From NCBI GenBank assembly GCA_028679035.1, contig JAJRCL010000101.1, forward strand, positions 1 to 29,768: a stretch of DNA of 29,768 nt. The letters run 5' to 3'. The translations under genes and the position numbers were made by a program. The notes under the pieces were generated by a model that did not search any database, was not told the DNA's origin, and saw only the letters and a program-made list of their open reading frames with translations. The DNA comes from Methanomicrobiales archaeon. Lineage in GTDB: Archaea; Halobacteriota; Methanomicrobia; Methanomicrobiales; JACTUA01. This document shows positions 14,391-22,996 of the stretch, one piece after another; positions within the stretch are counted from its first letter, which is position 1, and each line of letters starts with the position of its first letter.

Positions 14391-15962
14391 GTGGGGCTGA
14401 TTTCTCTGTTGGACCGAAGTGTATTGTCTAGGGCATATTTTTCTCGCGGGCATGTTGCCCGCCACCAGCTGGATTCCTTCAACTATTTTCTCCAGCATAA
14501 TCTCCAGAAGGTTGTTGATGAACAGTGGAAAATCGAAACAGACATTGAAAGCCGGGGGAAGAGCAATGAACCTGTCTGGGTTGAACTGAAATCGATCCGG
14601 GTGAAGAAACCGGTCGTGCGGGAAGCGGACGGATCCCAGGGGGATCTCTTCCCCAGTGAGGCACGCCTTCGCAACCTGACGTATGCGGCACCGATCGAGC
14701 TGGATATGGTCCTCGTGCAGGGAGGGGACGAGCAGGAACCGGTGCAGGCAACGATCGGGCAACTCCCGATCATGGTCGGTTCAGTCGCATGCAACCTGTA
14801 CGGGCTGTCTGATGCCGAACGGGTCGAACGGGGCGAGGATCCGCTGGACCCGGGTGGCTATTTCATCATTAACGGAACGGAACGGGTCCTCATGACGCTC
14901 GAGGATCTCGCGTCAAACAAGATCATGACCGAGTATACCGAGCGGTACAATGAACGGATCTATGTTGCCAAGGTATTTTCCCAGTACAGGGGGTACCGTG
15001 CACTGGTCGTTGTTGAAAGAAACCGCAAGAACCTCCTGGAGGTCTCATTTCCGTCGGTAGCCGGGCATTTGCGCTTCGTAGATCTGATGCGGGCGCTGGG
15101 GCTGATGAGCGATCATGACGTGGTAAACGCAGTCTCCACCGATGAGGAAATCCTTACCTTCATGATGCAGAATCTTGAGGAAAGCGAGTGCGACTCCGTG
15201 GAATGCGGGATCATGTATGTCGGTAAGAAGCTCGCACCAAACCAGACCCGGGATTACCAGAAAAAACGGGCAGAATTTGTCCTCGACAACTACCTGCTGC
15301 CGCATCTCAACTACCTGATGCCGCCGAACCTCAAGGAAGGAGACGAAGGCTATCGTACGGTGGTGGAAGGAGTGCGCCTTGCCAAGGCCCATTTCCTGGG
15401 CAGGATGGCAGAGGCGTGTTTCGATCTCGTGCTCAACAAACGCCGCATCGATGACAAGGATCACTATTCCAACAAGCGCCTGAAGCTTGCCGGAGACCTG
15501 ATGGAGGATCTCTTCCGTATCTCCCTGAACCGGCTGACCCGTGATATAAAGTACCAGCTGGAGCGTGCAAGCATGCGTCACCGCGAGCTATCCATAGGTA
15601 CCGCAGTGCGTGCAGACGTGCTCACCGAACGCCTTCTGCATCCGCTCGCGACCGGTAACTGGGTCGGAGGCAGGACCGGTGTATCCCAGCTCCTGGACCG
15701 GATCGACCACATGAGCGTGCTTTCACATCTGCGCAGGGTAATCTCTCCCCTGTCCCGGTCCCAGCCCCATTTCGAGGCACGCGATCTGCACCCTACCCAG
15801 TGGGGGAGGATCTGTCCTTCCGAAACGCCAGAAGGTCCGAACTGTGGCCTGGTGAAGAACTTTGCCCAGATGGTGGAGATTAGCAAGGGTGTTGAGGATG
15901 AAGAAGACGTGAAGAGAGTCCTCTACGGCCTGGGTGTAGAAGAATTGCGGGGGGAATCGTAA
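14391..15962 (+). CDS. rpoB2: DNA-directed RNA polymerase subunit B''
   Basis: The 523-residue protein is the N-terminal half of the second largest subunit, which is split in methanogens. 'LSRAYFSRGHVARHQLDSFNYFL' opens it, 'GYFIINGTERVLMTLEDLASNK' is the lobe motif, and 'SPLSRSQPHFEARDLHPTQWGRICPSETPEGPNCGLVKN' near the end is the conserved fork region. The start is GTG at 14391, two bases after rpoH; no ribosome binding site is obvious, so translation probably depends on coupling. One base separates its stop from the rpoB1 ATG. Confidence 0.97.
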   Translation: MGLISLLDRSVLSRAYFSRGHVARHQLDSFNYFLQHNLQKVVDEQWKIETDIESRGKSNEPVWVELKSIRVKKPVVREADGSQGDLFPSEARLRNLTYAAPIELDMVLVQGGDEQEPVQATIGQLPIMVGSVACNLYGLSDAERVERGEDPLDPGGYFIINGTERVLMTLEDLASNKIMTEYTERYNERIYVAKVFSQYRGYRALVVVERNRKNLLEVSFPSVAGHLRFVDLMRALGLMSDHDVVNAVSTDEEILTFMMQNLEESECDSVECGIMYVGKKLAPNQTRDYQKKRAEFVLDNYLLPHLNYLMPPNLKEGDEGYRTVVEGVRLAKAHFLGRMAEACFDLVLNKRRIDDKDHYSNKRLKLAGDLMEDLFRISLNRLTRDIKYQLERASMRHRELSIGTAVRADVLTERLLHPLATGNWVGGRTGVSQLLDRIDHMSVLSHLRRVISPLSRSQPHFEARDLHPTQWGRICPSETPEGPNCGLVKNFAQMVEISKGVEDEEDVKRVLYGLGVEELRGES

Positions 15963-15963
15963 C

Positions 15964-17778
15964 ATGAAGAAATCACGGGTTTTCGTCGACGGTGCTCTCA
16001 TAGGCCTTGTCGAAGACCCCCGCGCCCTGATCGCTAACATCCGCGGAATGCGTCGTCGTGGAGAAGTTTCCCGGGAGATCAATGTCTCGTTCAAGGAATA
16101 CAACGGGGATGTGGTTATCCATACCGACCGCGGCAGGGCGCGAAGGCCGCTGATCGTATGCGTGAACGGGAAACCCCGGCTTACCAACGACGACCTTGCC
16201 ACGCTCGATGGGAAAAAGGACGGATTTTCCGATATTGTGAAGCAGGGTTTGATCGAGTTCATCGATGCAGAAGAGGAGGAGGACCTCCTGATCGCGATTG
16301 ACGAAGACGACGTTACTCCTGACCACACACATCTCGAAATCGATCCATCGCTAATCCTGGGCATTGCTGCGGCGCATGTTCCGTTCCCCGAGCACAACGC
16401 AAGCCCGCGGGTAACCATGGGGGCAGGGATGGTAAAGCAGGCCCTTGGTTTTGGGGCTGCCAACATGAAGCTGCGTCCCGACACACGTGGGCACCTTCTC
16501 CATTACGTCCAGAAACCAATGGTGCATACCCAGACTTCAGAGGTAATCGGATCCGATGACCGTCCTGCCGGGCAGAACTTCGTGGTCGCGATCCTGAGCT
16601 ATGAAGGGTATAACATCGAAGATGCCCTCATCTTCAACAAAGCCTCCATCGACCGCGGGATCGGCCGTTCCCACTTCTTCCGTACCTATGAGGGTGAGGA
16701 ACGACGGTATCCCGGCGGTCAGGTGGATAAGATCCAGGTGCCCGATGAAGAGGTTACCGGGGCACATGGTGCAGAGTTTTACAAACACCTTGACGACGAT
16801 GGTGTGATCAACCCGGAGACGGTGGTTGTCGAGAAGGACGTGCTGATCGGCAAAACCTCACCGCCCCGGTTCCTGGAGGAGCCAACGAGCGAATTGATCG
16901 CGGTCGAAAAACGCCGGGACACATCGGTGACGATGCGATCCAACGAACACGGGATCGTCGACACCGTGATCATTACCGAAGGCGAGAACAGTTCCCGCCT
17001 GGTGAAAGTCAGGACACGGGACCTCCGGGTCCCTGAAGTCGGGGACAAGTTTGCCTCCCGGCACGGCCAGAAGGGGGTCATCGGCCTCATCGCGCCGCAG
17101 GAAAATATGCCATTCACCGAACAGGGTATCTCGCCGGATCTCGTCATTAACCCGCACGCGATCCCCAGCCGGATGACCATCGGGCATATGCTGGAGACGC
17201 TCGGCGGCAAGGTGGGAGCACTGGAAGGACGCAGAATCAACGGCACCGCCTTCTCTGGCGAAATTGAGACCGAGTTGCGTTCCTCCCTCAAGAACCTCGG
17301 CTTTTCCCATACCGGCCGGGAAGTGATGTATGATGGCATCACCGGCAAACGGTTCGACGCCGATGTATATGTCGGCGTGATCTATTACCAGAAACTCTAC
17401 CACATGGTGTCAAGCAAAATGCATGCCCGTTCCCGCGGGCCGGTCCAGGTCCTCACCCGTCAACCTACCGAAGGACGTGCACGGGAAGGTGGCCTGCGTT
17501 TCGGTGAAATGGAGCGTGATGTGATGATCGGGCACGGTGCGGCAATGGCACTCAAGGAGCGACTCCTGGACGAATCTGACAAGGTCGTCCAGTATGTCTG
17601 CGCCCACTGCGGGATGATTGCGATGCTCGACCGCAAACGCAACGTCACCCGATGCCTTGGATGCGGAGGGGAGACCGAGATCTATCCCGTAGAAATGAGC
17701 TACGCGTTCAAGCTGCTCCTGGATGAGATGAAGAGTATGGGTATTGCCCCAAGGCTGAAACTGCAGGATATGGTGTAA
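15964..17778 (+). CDS. rpoB1: DNA-directed RNA polymerase subunit B'
   Basis: The 604-residue C-terminal half of the second largest subunit contains 'GQNFVVAILSYEGYNIEDALIFNK', the hybrid-binding motif with the acidic residues near the active site. It also has 'VGDKFASRHGQKGVIGLI' and 'MTIGHMLETLGGK', and near the C-terminus a Cys4 zinc site (CAHCG and CLGCGG) in the clamp. Length and order are standard. It is cotranscribed with rpoB2 (1-bp gap) and rpoA1 (3-bp gap). Confidence 0.98.
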   Translation: MKKSRVFVDGALIGLVEDPRALIANIRGMRRRGEVSREINVSFKEYNGDVVIHTDRGRARRPLIVCVNGKPRLTNDDLATLDGKKDGFSDIVKQGLIEFIDAEEEEDLLIAIDEDDVTPDHTHLEIDPSLILGIAAAHVPFPEHNASPRVTMGAGMVKQALGFGAANMKLRPDTRGHLLHYVQKPMVHTQTSEVIGSDDRPAGQNFVVAILSYEGYNIEDALIFNKASIDRGIGRSHFFRTYEGEERRYPGGQVDKIQVPDEEVTGAHGAEFYKHLDDDGVINPETVVVEKDVLIGKTSPPRFLEEPTSELIAVEKRRDTSVTMRSNEHGIVDTVIITEGENSSRLVKVRTRDLRVPEVGDKFASRHGQKGVIGLIAPQENMPFTEQGISPDLVINPHAIPSRMTIGHMLETLGGKVGALEGRRINGTAFSGEIETELRSSLKNLGFSHTGREVMYDGITGKRFDADVYVGVIYYQKLYHMVSSKMHARSRGPVQVLTRQPTEGRAREGGLRFGEMERDVMIGHGAAMALKERLLDESDKVVQYVCAHCGMIAMLDRKRNVTRCLGCGGETEIYPVEMSYAFKLLLDEMKSMGIAPRLKLQDMV

Positions 17779-17781
17779 AGC

Positions 17782-20418
17782 ATGCCGAGTCCCAAACGAA
17801 TCGGAAAAATTGAATTTGGCCTGTTATCTCCCAAGGAGATCAGGAAAATGAGTGTCCGGAAGATCATCTGGGCCGACACCTATGATGAGGACGGATACCC
17901 GTACCCGCAGGGCCTCATGGACCTGAACCTCGGTGTGATTGATCCCGGTCTGCGCTGCAAGACCTGCGACCAGAAGGCAAGCGACTGTCCCGGTCATTTC
18001 GGGCATATCGAACTTGCCAAACCCGTGATTCATGTCGGGTATACCCGCATGATCCGCAAACTCCTCCGCGTGACCTGCCGATCCTGCAGCAGGCTCCTCA
18101 TGGGTCCGGAGGAGATCGAGAAGGTCATTGGCACCGAGGAAGAAGGTACCGAGGTTGTATCTGAGAAGGATATCAAGAAGGAGCAGGTATGCCCCCACTG
18201 CGGTGTCCAGCAGCTGAAGATCAACTTCGAGAAACCGACGACGTTCTCCGAGATCTGGGTCGAAGACGGACATAAGATGGAGCACAAGCTCACTCCTGCA
18301 GACATCCGCGCCCGGCTCGAAAAGATCCCGGACGACGACCTCAAGCACCTCGGAATCAATCCCGAAGTTGCACGGCCGGAGTGGACCATCCTTACGGTCC
18401 TGCCCGTACCCCCGGTGACCATGCGCCCGTCCATTATCCTGGAAAATGGGCAGCGATCGGAAGATGACCTCACCCACAAGCTCGTGGACATCATCCGCAT
18501 CAACCAGCGGTTCAAGGAGAACCAGGATGCCGGTGCCCCGCAGCTGATCATTGAAGATCTGTGGGAACTCCTGCAGTACCATGTCACGACTTATCTCGAC
18601 AATGAAGTCGCAGGATGCCCCCCGGCGCGGCACCGCAGCGGCAGGCCGCTGAAGACACTGTCCCAGCGTCTGAAAGGAAAGGATGGCCGTTTCCGCGGGT
18701 CACTTTCGGGAAAGCGGGTGAATTTTTCCGCACGTACCGTCATCTCCCCCGATCCCTATATCAGTGTCAGTGAAGTGGGAGTGCCCCTCGCGGTGGCAAA
18801 TGAGATGACCCTCCCGATACGGGTAACCCAGTTCAACATTGAGGAAGCACGCCAGTTCATCCTGAACAGTCCTGACCGGAATACCACCGGTGGGCCCTGC
18901 GGGGCGAACTATGCCATACGCCCGGACAACCGGCGCATCCGCCTGTCGGGTGCGAACCTGGAGACCGTCGCGCCGATGATCGAGCCGGGATGGACCGTGG
19001 AGCGGCAGCTGCGCAACGGGGATATTGTCCTTTTTAACCGGCAGCCCTCCCTGCACCGTATGTCCATTATGGCGCACCGCATCCGTGTGATGGACGGGAA
19101 GACCTTCCGGCTGAACCCGGCCGTGTGTCCCCCGTACAACGCGGACTTTGACGGGGATGAAATGAACCTCCACGTCCCCCAGACCGAGGAAGCCCAGGCA
19201 GAAGCGCGGATCCTTCTCTCGGTGCAGGAAAATATCCTCTCTCCCCGTTTCGGCGGGCCGATTATCGGAGGAATCCACGACCACGTTTCCGGTATCTTCA
19301 TGCTGACGAACGGCGTGAAATGGTTCAGCCGGTCGCAGGTTCTGTACATCCTGAGCCATGGCAACCCCGACCATCTTCCGGAACCAGGCAAGGTTGAGAA
19401 TGACGTCCCCTTATGGACCAGCAAGCAGGTCTTCTCCCTCATCCTGCCCGTTGAGCTGAACATGGTATTCCGTGCGAGTTCATGCCTGAACTGCGACTCA
19501 TGCAAGAAAGAGGGATGCGAGCGGGACGCCTATGTCAAGATCGAGGATGGTATCCTGAAATGCGGTACCATCGATAAGAAGGCGATAGGGGCATTTGACG
19601 GACAGATCGTGCACCGCATCATCCGGCAGTACGGGATGAAGCGTGCGAGCGATTTCATCGACGACCTTACACGTCTTGCCATCCGCGGCATCATGTTGTT
19701 CGGCTTCTCGTTCGGGATCGATGATGAGGACCTTTCCCGCACGGAATACGGCCAGATCCGGGAAGTGCTCGATACCGCCGCCATGGATGTCGAACGGCGG
19801 ATCCGCATCTTCCGGGAAGGACAGCTCGAACCGATGCCCGGCAGGACCCTGGAAGAGACCCTCGAGATGCAGATCATGCAGGTGCTTGGCAAGGCCCGTG
19901 ACCGTACTGGTGAGATTGCCGGCCGGCACCTCGGCCTGAACAACAGTGCCGTCGTTATGGCGGTATCCGGTGCCCGCGGATCGATGCTGAACCTGACCCA
20001 GATGGCAGGGTGCATCGGGCAGCAGTCGGTGCGTGGGGAGCGGATTATGCGTGGGTACGATGACCGCACGCTCCCGCATTTCCGGAAGGGAGATCTTGGG
20101 TCAGAAGCCCACGGGTTTATCAAGAACAGCTACAAATCGGGGTTGTCTCCGACGGAATTTTTCTTCCACGCTATCGGAGGGCGCGAAGGGCTGGTAGATA
20201 CCGCTGTGCGTACGAGCCAGAGCGGGTACCTGCAGCGGCGCATGATCAATGCCCTGCAGGACCTCAAAGTAGCATATGACGGGACGGTCCGCACCACCGG
20301 GGGAAGGATCATCCAGTTCCGGTACGGGGAAGACGGCACCGATCCTTCCAAGAGCAGCTACGGTAACCCGGTCGACGTTAAAGGGATCGTCGAGAGTGTC
20401 CTGAAGGAGGAATGCTGA
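17782..20418 (+). CDS. rpoA1: DNA-directed RNA polymerase subunit A'
   Basis: The 878-residue protein is the N-terminal part of the largest subunit. It has the zinc-binding 'CKTCDQKASDCPGHFGHIEL' near residue 58, a second Cys pair further on, and the catalytic 'NADFDGDEMNLH' at about residue 453, whose three Asp bind the active-site magnesium. 'GKRVNFSARTVISPDP' and 'RQPSLHRMSIMAHR' mark the clamp and active-site regions, and the bridge helix lies near 'GREGLVDTAVRTSQSGYLQRR'. It stops at the A'/A'' split used by archaea and overlaps the A'' gene. Confidence 0.98.
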   Translation: MPSPKRIGKIEFGLLSPKEIRKMSVRKIIWADTYDEDGYPYPQGLMDLNLGVIDPGLRCKTCDQKASDCPGHFGHIELAKPVIHVGYTRMIRKLLRVTCRSCSRLLMGPEEIEKVIGTEEEGTEVVSEKDIKKEQVCPHCGVQQLKINFEKPTTFSEIWVEDGHKMEHKLTPADIRARLEKIPDDDLKHLGINPEVARPEWTILTVLPVPPVTMRPSIILENGQRSEDDLTHKLVDIIRINQRFKENQDAGAPQLIIEDLWELLQYHVTTYLDNEVAGCPPARHRSGRPLKTLSQRLKGKDGRFRGSLSGKRVNFSARTVISPDPYISVSEVGVPLAVANEMTLPIRVTQFNIEEARQFILNSPDRNTTGGPCGANYAIRPDNRRIRLSGANLETVAPMIEPGWTVERQLRNGDIVLFNRQPSLHRMSIMAHRIRVMDGKTFRLNPAVCPPYNADFDGDEMNLHVPQTEEAQAEARILLSVQENILSPRFGGPIIGGIHDHVSGIFMLTNGVKWFSRSQVLYILSHGNPDHLPEPGKVENDVPLWTSKQVFSLILPVELNMVFRASSCLNCDSCKKEGCERDAYVKIEDGILKCGTIDKKAIGAFDGQIVHRIIRQYGMKRASDFIDDLTRLAIRGIMLFGFSFGIDDEDLSRTEYGQIREVLDTAAMDVERRIRIFREGQLEPMPGRTLEETLEMQIMQVLGKARDRTGEIAGRHLGLNNSAVVMAVSGARGSMLNLTQMAGCIGQQSVRGERIMRGYDDRTLPHFRKGDLGSEAHGFIKNSYKSGLSPTEFFFHAIGGREGLVDTAVRTSQSGYLQRRMINALQDLKVAYDGTVRTTGGRIIQFRYGEDGTDPSKSSYGNPVDVKGIVESVLKEEC
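20404..20410 (+). promoter_or_regulatory. ribosome binding site deciding the rpoA2 start
   Basis: AAGGAGG inside the end of rpoA1 lies 7 bp before ATG 20418 but only 1 bp before ATG 20412. Normal spacing therefore favours 20418, which overlaps the rpoA1 TGA stop by one base (TGATG). Confidence 0.6.
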
Positions 20419-21581
20419 TGGAAGCGGCAATGGAGGAACAGATCAATGCTGCCACGCTTCCGGAGAAGACAAAAGAGCAGATGCGCAAATATCTATCGGG
20501 AAAATCCGTAACACAGGAGGATTTTGAGCAGATCCTCACGGCGGTCCTGCGCGAATACCGGAACACCCGGGTAGAGGCATGCGAGGCGGTGGGCGTTGTC
20601 GCTGCCCAGTCAATCGGGGAGCCGGGAACTCAGATGACGATGCGTACTTTCCACTACGCAGGAGTAGCAGAAATCAACGTTACCCTCGGTCTTCCGCGGC
20701 TGATCGAGATCATGGATGCCCGCAAGGAGCCTTCGACCCCGACCATGACTATTTACCTGCAGCCGGAATGGGCACGGGACCGGGACAAGGCACGGGAGGT
20801 CAGCTGGCAGATTGAAGCTGCTCCCCTCCATGAATTCGGGGACATCACCATCGACATGGAAAAGATGCAGGTGGCGGTCCAGCTGAATGTCGCGGTGTGC
20901 GAGAAGCGTAAAATCCCCCCGGTGGCTATCATGGATCTCGCACCCCGCAAGATCCGGGAACGGCGGCATTTCCGGGATTTTGACAGCGATTTCGACGAGG
21001 AAAAGGCATTTATCCTCTTCATCCCGAAAAACCGGGAGAGCTACCAGAACCTCTTCCAGCTCGCCGAACACGTGCGCAACGTGATCGTGCAGGGAATCGA
21101 TGACATCGAACGGGTGGTCGTCCGCAAGGAAGGGGAAGAATATATCCTCTACACCGAAGGTTCGAACCTGAAAGATGCGTTTGAGGTTCAGGGAGTCGAT
21201 ACCTCAAGAACCCGTTCCAACAATATCAGCGAGATCGCAGAGGTGCTCGGGATCGAGGCGGCGCGCAATGCGATCATCCAAGAAGCACTCTCCACGCTCG
21301 GAGAACAGGGTATCCTTGTCGATGTCCGTCATATCATGCTCGTCGCAGATATGATGTGCATGGACGGGGAAGTAAAGCAGATCGGACGACATGGCATTGC
21401 CGGGGAAAAGGAAAGCGTCCTGTCCCGCGCAGCGTTCGAAGTGACGGTGAATCACCTCCTGGACGCAGCGGTGGCAAACGAGGTTGACGAACTGAACGGG
21501 GTGACCGAAAACATCATTGTCGGCCAGCCCATCCAGCTCGGAACCGGTGATGTTAAATTAATTGCAAAACCTATCATGTAG
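20418..21581 (+). CDS. rpoA2: DNA-directed RNA polymerase subunit A''
   Basis: The 387-residue protein completes the largest subunit. 'EACEAVGVVAAQSIGEPGTQMTMRTFHYAGVAEINVTLGLPRL' is the trigger-loop region that moves with each nucleotide addition. 'ITIDMEKMQV' and the C-terminal 'RHGIAGEKESVLSRAAFEVT' and 'ENIIVGQPIQLGTG' form the conserved cleft and jaw. The start at 20418 is chosen on ribosome binding site spacing; 20412 would add two residues. The end is followed by rpl30e with an 11-bp gap. Confidence 0.97.
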   Translation: MEAAMEEQINAATLPEKTKEQMRKYLSGKSVTQEDFEQILTAVLREYRNTRVEACEAVGVVAAQSIGEPGTQMTMRTFHYAGVAEINVTLGLPRLIEIMDARKEPSTPTMTIYLQPEWARDRDKAREVSWQIEAAPLHEFGDITIDMEKMQVAVQLNVAVCEKRKIPPVAIMDLAPRKIRERRHFRDFDSDFDEEKAFILFIPKNRESYQNLFQLAEHVRNVIVQGIDDIERVVVRKEGEEYILYTEGSNLKDAFEVQGVDTSRTRSNNISEIAEVLGIEAARNAIIQEALSTLGEQGILVDVRHIMLVADMMCMDGEVKQIGRHGIAGEKESVLSRAAFEVTVNHLLDAAVANEVDELNGVTENIIVGQPIQLGTGDVKLIAKPIM

Positions 21582-21591
21582 GTGGATCTCA

Positions 21592-21882
21592 ATGGATTTC
21601 AATACCTCCTTACGAAGAGCAATCAAGACGGGAAAAGTCATTCTCGGCAGTAACAACACCGTAACAAGCATCAGCGGGGGAAGGGCACAGCTCGTTGTCG
21701 TCGCAAAAAATGCCCCCGTGGATCTGAAGAAGTTTTTTACGACGGAAAACGCGAACAAACTCTACACCTTTGATGGTTCCAGTGCCCAGCTGGGAATGGC
21801 ATGCGGGAAACCGTTCATGGTGAGCGCACTTGCCGTTGAAGAACCGGGAGAATCCGACATCCTGGACCTCGTGAAGGTGTGA
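21592..21882 (+). CDS. rpl30e: 50S ribosomal protein L30e
   Basis: The 96-residue protein shows 'NTSLRRAIKTGKVILGSNNT' at the start and the L7Ae/L30e RNA-binding fold pattern ('QLVVVAKNAPVDLKKFF', 'YTFDGSSAQLGMACGKPFMVSALAV'). It binds 23S rRNA kink-turns. The start is ATG 21592, because GGTGGAT at about 21581-21587 sits at the right distance; an upstream in-frame reading would run into rpoA2. Its place after rpoA2 is the usual euryarchaeal order. One base separates it from nusA. Confidence 0.95.
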   Translation: MDFNTSLRRAIKTGKVILGSNNTVTSISGGRAQLVVVAKNAPVDLKKFFTTENANKLYTFDGSSAQLGMACGKPFMVSALAVEEPGESDILDLVKV

Positions 21883-21883
21883 A

Positions 21884-22315
21884 ATGGGAGAGATCGTTCT
21901 CGATGAAGAATGCATGGGACTCATCTCCCAGTTCGAACAGCTCACCGGAGCCGGAAGCCGGGACTGTATCATCGATACGCGGAACGAACGGGTTATTCTC
22001 GTCATCAACCCCGGGGATATGGGCAGGGCGATCGGGAAGAAAGGAGCCTCCATCAAGAAAGCGGCAGAAACACTGGGGCGCAAGATCGAAGTCGTCGAGT
22101 ATTCACCGGATCCGTCCCAGTTCCTCCGTAACTGTTTCCTGCCCGCGCAGATCACGTCCGTCGAATTTGAAGCGGAAGATGGTGAGACCATCGCCAAGGT
22201 TGGCGTGCGGGAGGAGGACAAGGGCCTTGCGATAGGCAAGGAAGGAAAGAATATTATCAAGGCAAAACGCCTGGCCCAGCGGCAGCACAATATCGCCGAT
22301 GTGCGGCTGGCGTAA
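21884..22315 (+). CDS. nusA: NusA-like KH-domain transcription factor
   Basis: The 143-residue archaeal NusA consists of two KH RNA-binding domains without the bacterial N-terminal RNA-polymerase-binding and S1 parts. The KH signatures are 'GRAIGKKGASIKKAAETLG' (GxxG at about 50) and 'GLAIGKEGKNIIKAKRLAQ' (about 115). It is the last gene of the RNA polymerase operon here. A run of eight T follows two bases after its stop, so the operon appears to end. Confidence 0.95.
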   Translation: MGEIVLDEECMGLISQFEQLTGAGSRDCIIDTRNERVILVINPGDMGRAIGKKGASIKKAAETLGRKIEVVEYSPDPSQFLRNCFLPAQITSVEFEAEDGETIAKVGVREEDKGLAIGKEGKNIIKAKRLAQRQHNIADVRLA

Positions 22316-22317
22316 CG

Positions 22318-22325
22318 TTTTTTTT
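22318..22325 (+). terminator. T8 terminator after nusA
   Basis: Eight consecutive T begin three bases beyond the nusA TAA stop, a strong archaeal intrinsic terminator. A converging gene ends 80 bp further on. Confidence 0.65.
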
Positions 22326-22401
22326 CATTGGATCGATTTTTCTCCCGGTCTCACACATTTCCGGTCTCAGAGTTCTCAGGGTAAAATCGTCGAAACAGAG
22401 G

Positions 22402-22848
22402 TCAGGGAAGATATGCCCCGAACCACCGCTTGACACACTGCTGAGCCGCTTCGTATCCACCGTCCATAAAAACGGCCCCGATGAGCGCTTCAACCGTTTC
22501 TGCAAGGACGTATGGTTCCTTTCCGGCCAGGTGTTTTTCTTCCCCTTTTCCGAGCCGCAGGTATTCGCCGATCTGCAGGGATTCACCGACCCGGGCAAGG
22601 TTTTCTTCCCGTTCGAGCTGCTTTTTCACCTGGGTCAGTTCATCCCGGGTGCGGCAGTACCCTCCCCGGATGAGGAGATCGATCAGTACCGTCTTGAGAA
22701 CGGCATCCCCGAGAGTCCGGAAAATCTCCTGGTCATCGCATGGAATCTGCTTCTGGCGCTGTTCGAGTGCATGGGCCTTGCGGGTAAAAGCCCTCTCCAG
22801 TGTCGATTTATCAAAGAACACGTATCCCAGATTTTCTTCTATGTCCAC
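22402..22848 (-). CDS. stand-alone RNase III-domain protein
   Basis: The 148-residue protein is one RNase III catalytic domain without a double-stranded-RNA-binding domain. Its signature reads 'QEIFRTLGDAVL', with Glu41 and Asp48 at two of the four metal-binding positions. The second half reads 'LAETVEALIGAVFMDGGYEAA', with Glu120 conserved but Glu117 at the position that is Asp in most bacterial enzymes. Length resembles bacterial Mini-III. RNase III is not general in archaea, so transfer from bacteria is plausible. The start is GTG 22848 with GGAG about 8 bp before it; a hairpin covers this start. A dsRNA-cleaving role is inferred from the fold. Confidence 0.82.
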   Translation of the reverse strand: MDIEENLGYVFFDKSTLERAFTRKAHALEQRQKQIPCDDQEIFRTLGDAVLKTVLIDLLIRGGYCRTRDELTQVKKQLEREENLARVGESLQIGEYLRLGKGEEKHLAGKEPYVLAETVEALIGAVFMDGGYEAAQQCVKRWFGAYLP

Positions 22849-22880
22849 GCAGTTCGCTCCTTCCGGAAAACTGCCGTGGA
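22844..22880 (-). promoter_or_regulatory. hairpin enclosing the RNase III ribosome binding site and start codon
   Basis: In the minus-strand mRNA, TCCACG-G-CAGTT pairs with AACTG-CGTGGA, eleven base pairs with one bulged G. The 14-nt loop (22855-22868) holds the GGAAGGAG ribosome binding site and the 3' arm holds the GTG start. Such a fold could limit translation and would be a natural RNase III substrate. Confidence 0.5.
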
Positions 22881-22996
22881 TGACAGATAAACCTGTCGGG
22901 ATCTCTCATCCCCCTCTTCTCGTCCTCAGGATGTTTTTATCCTGCGGCGTTGATTAACGAGTACCAGGTGCCGGGGAAACCGAGGTCTGATTGCCA

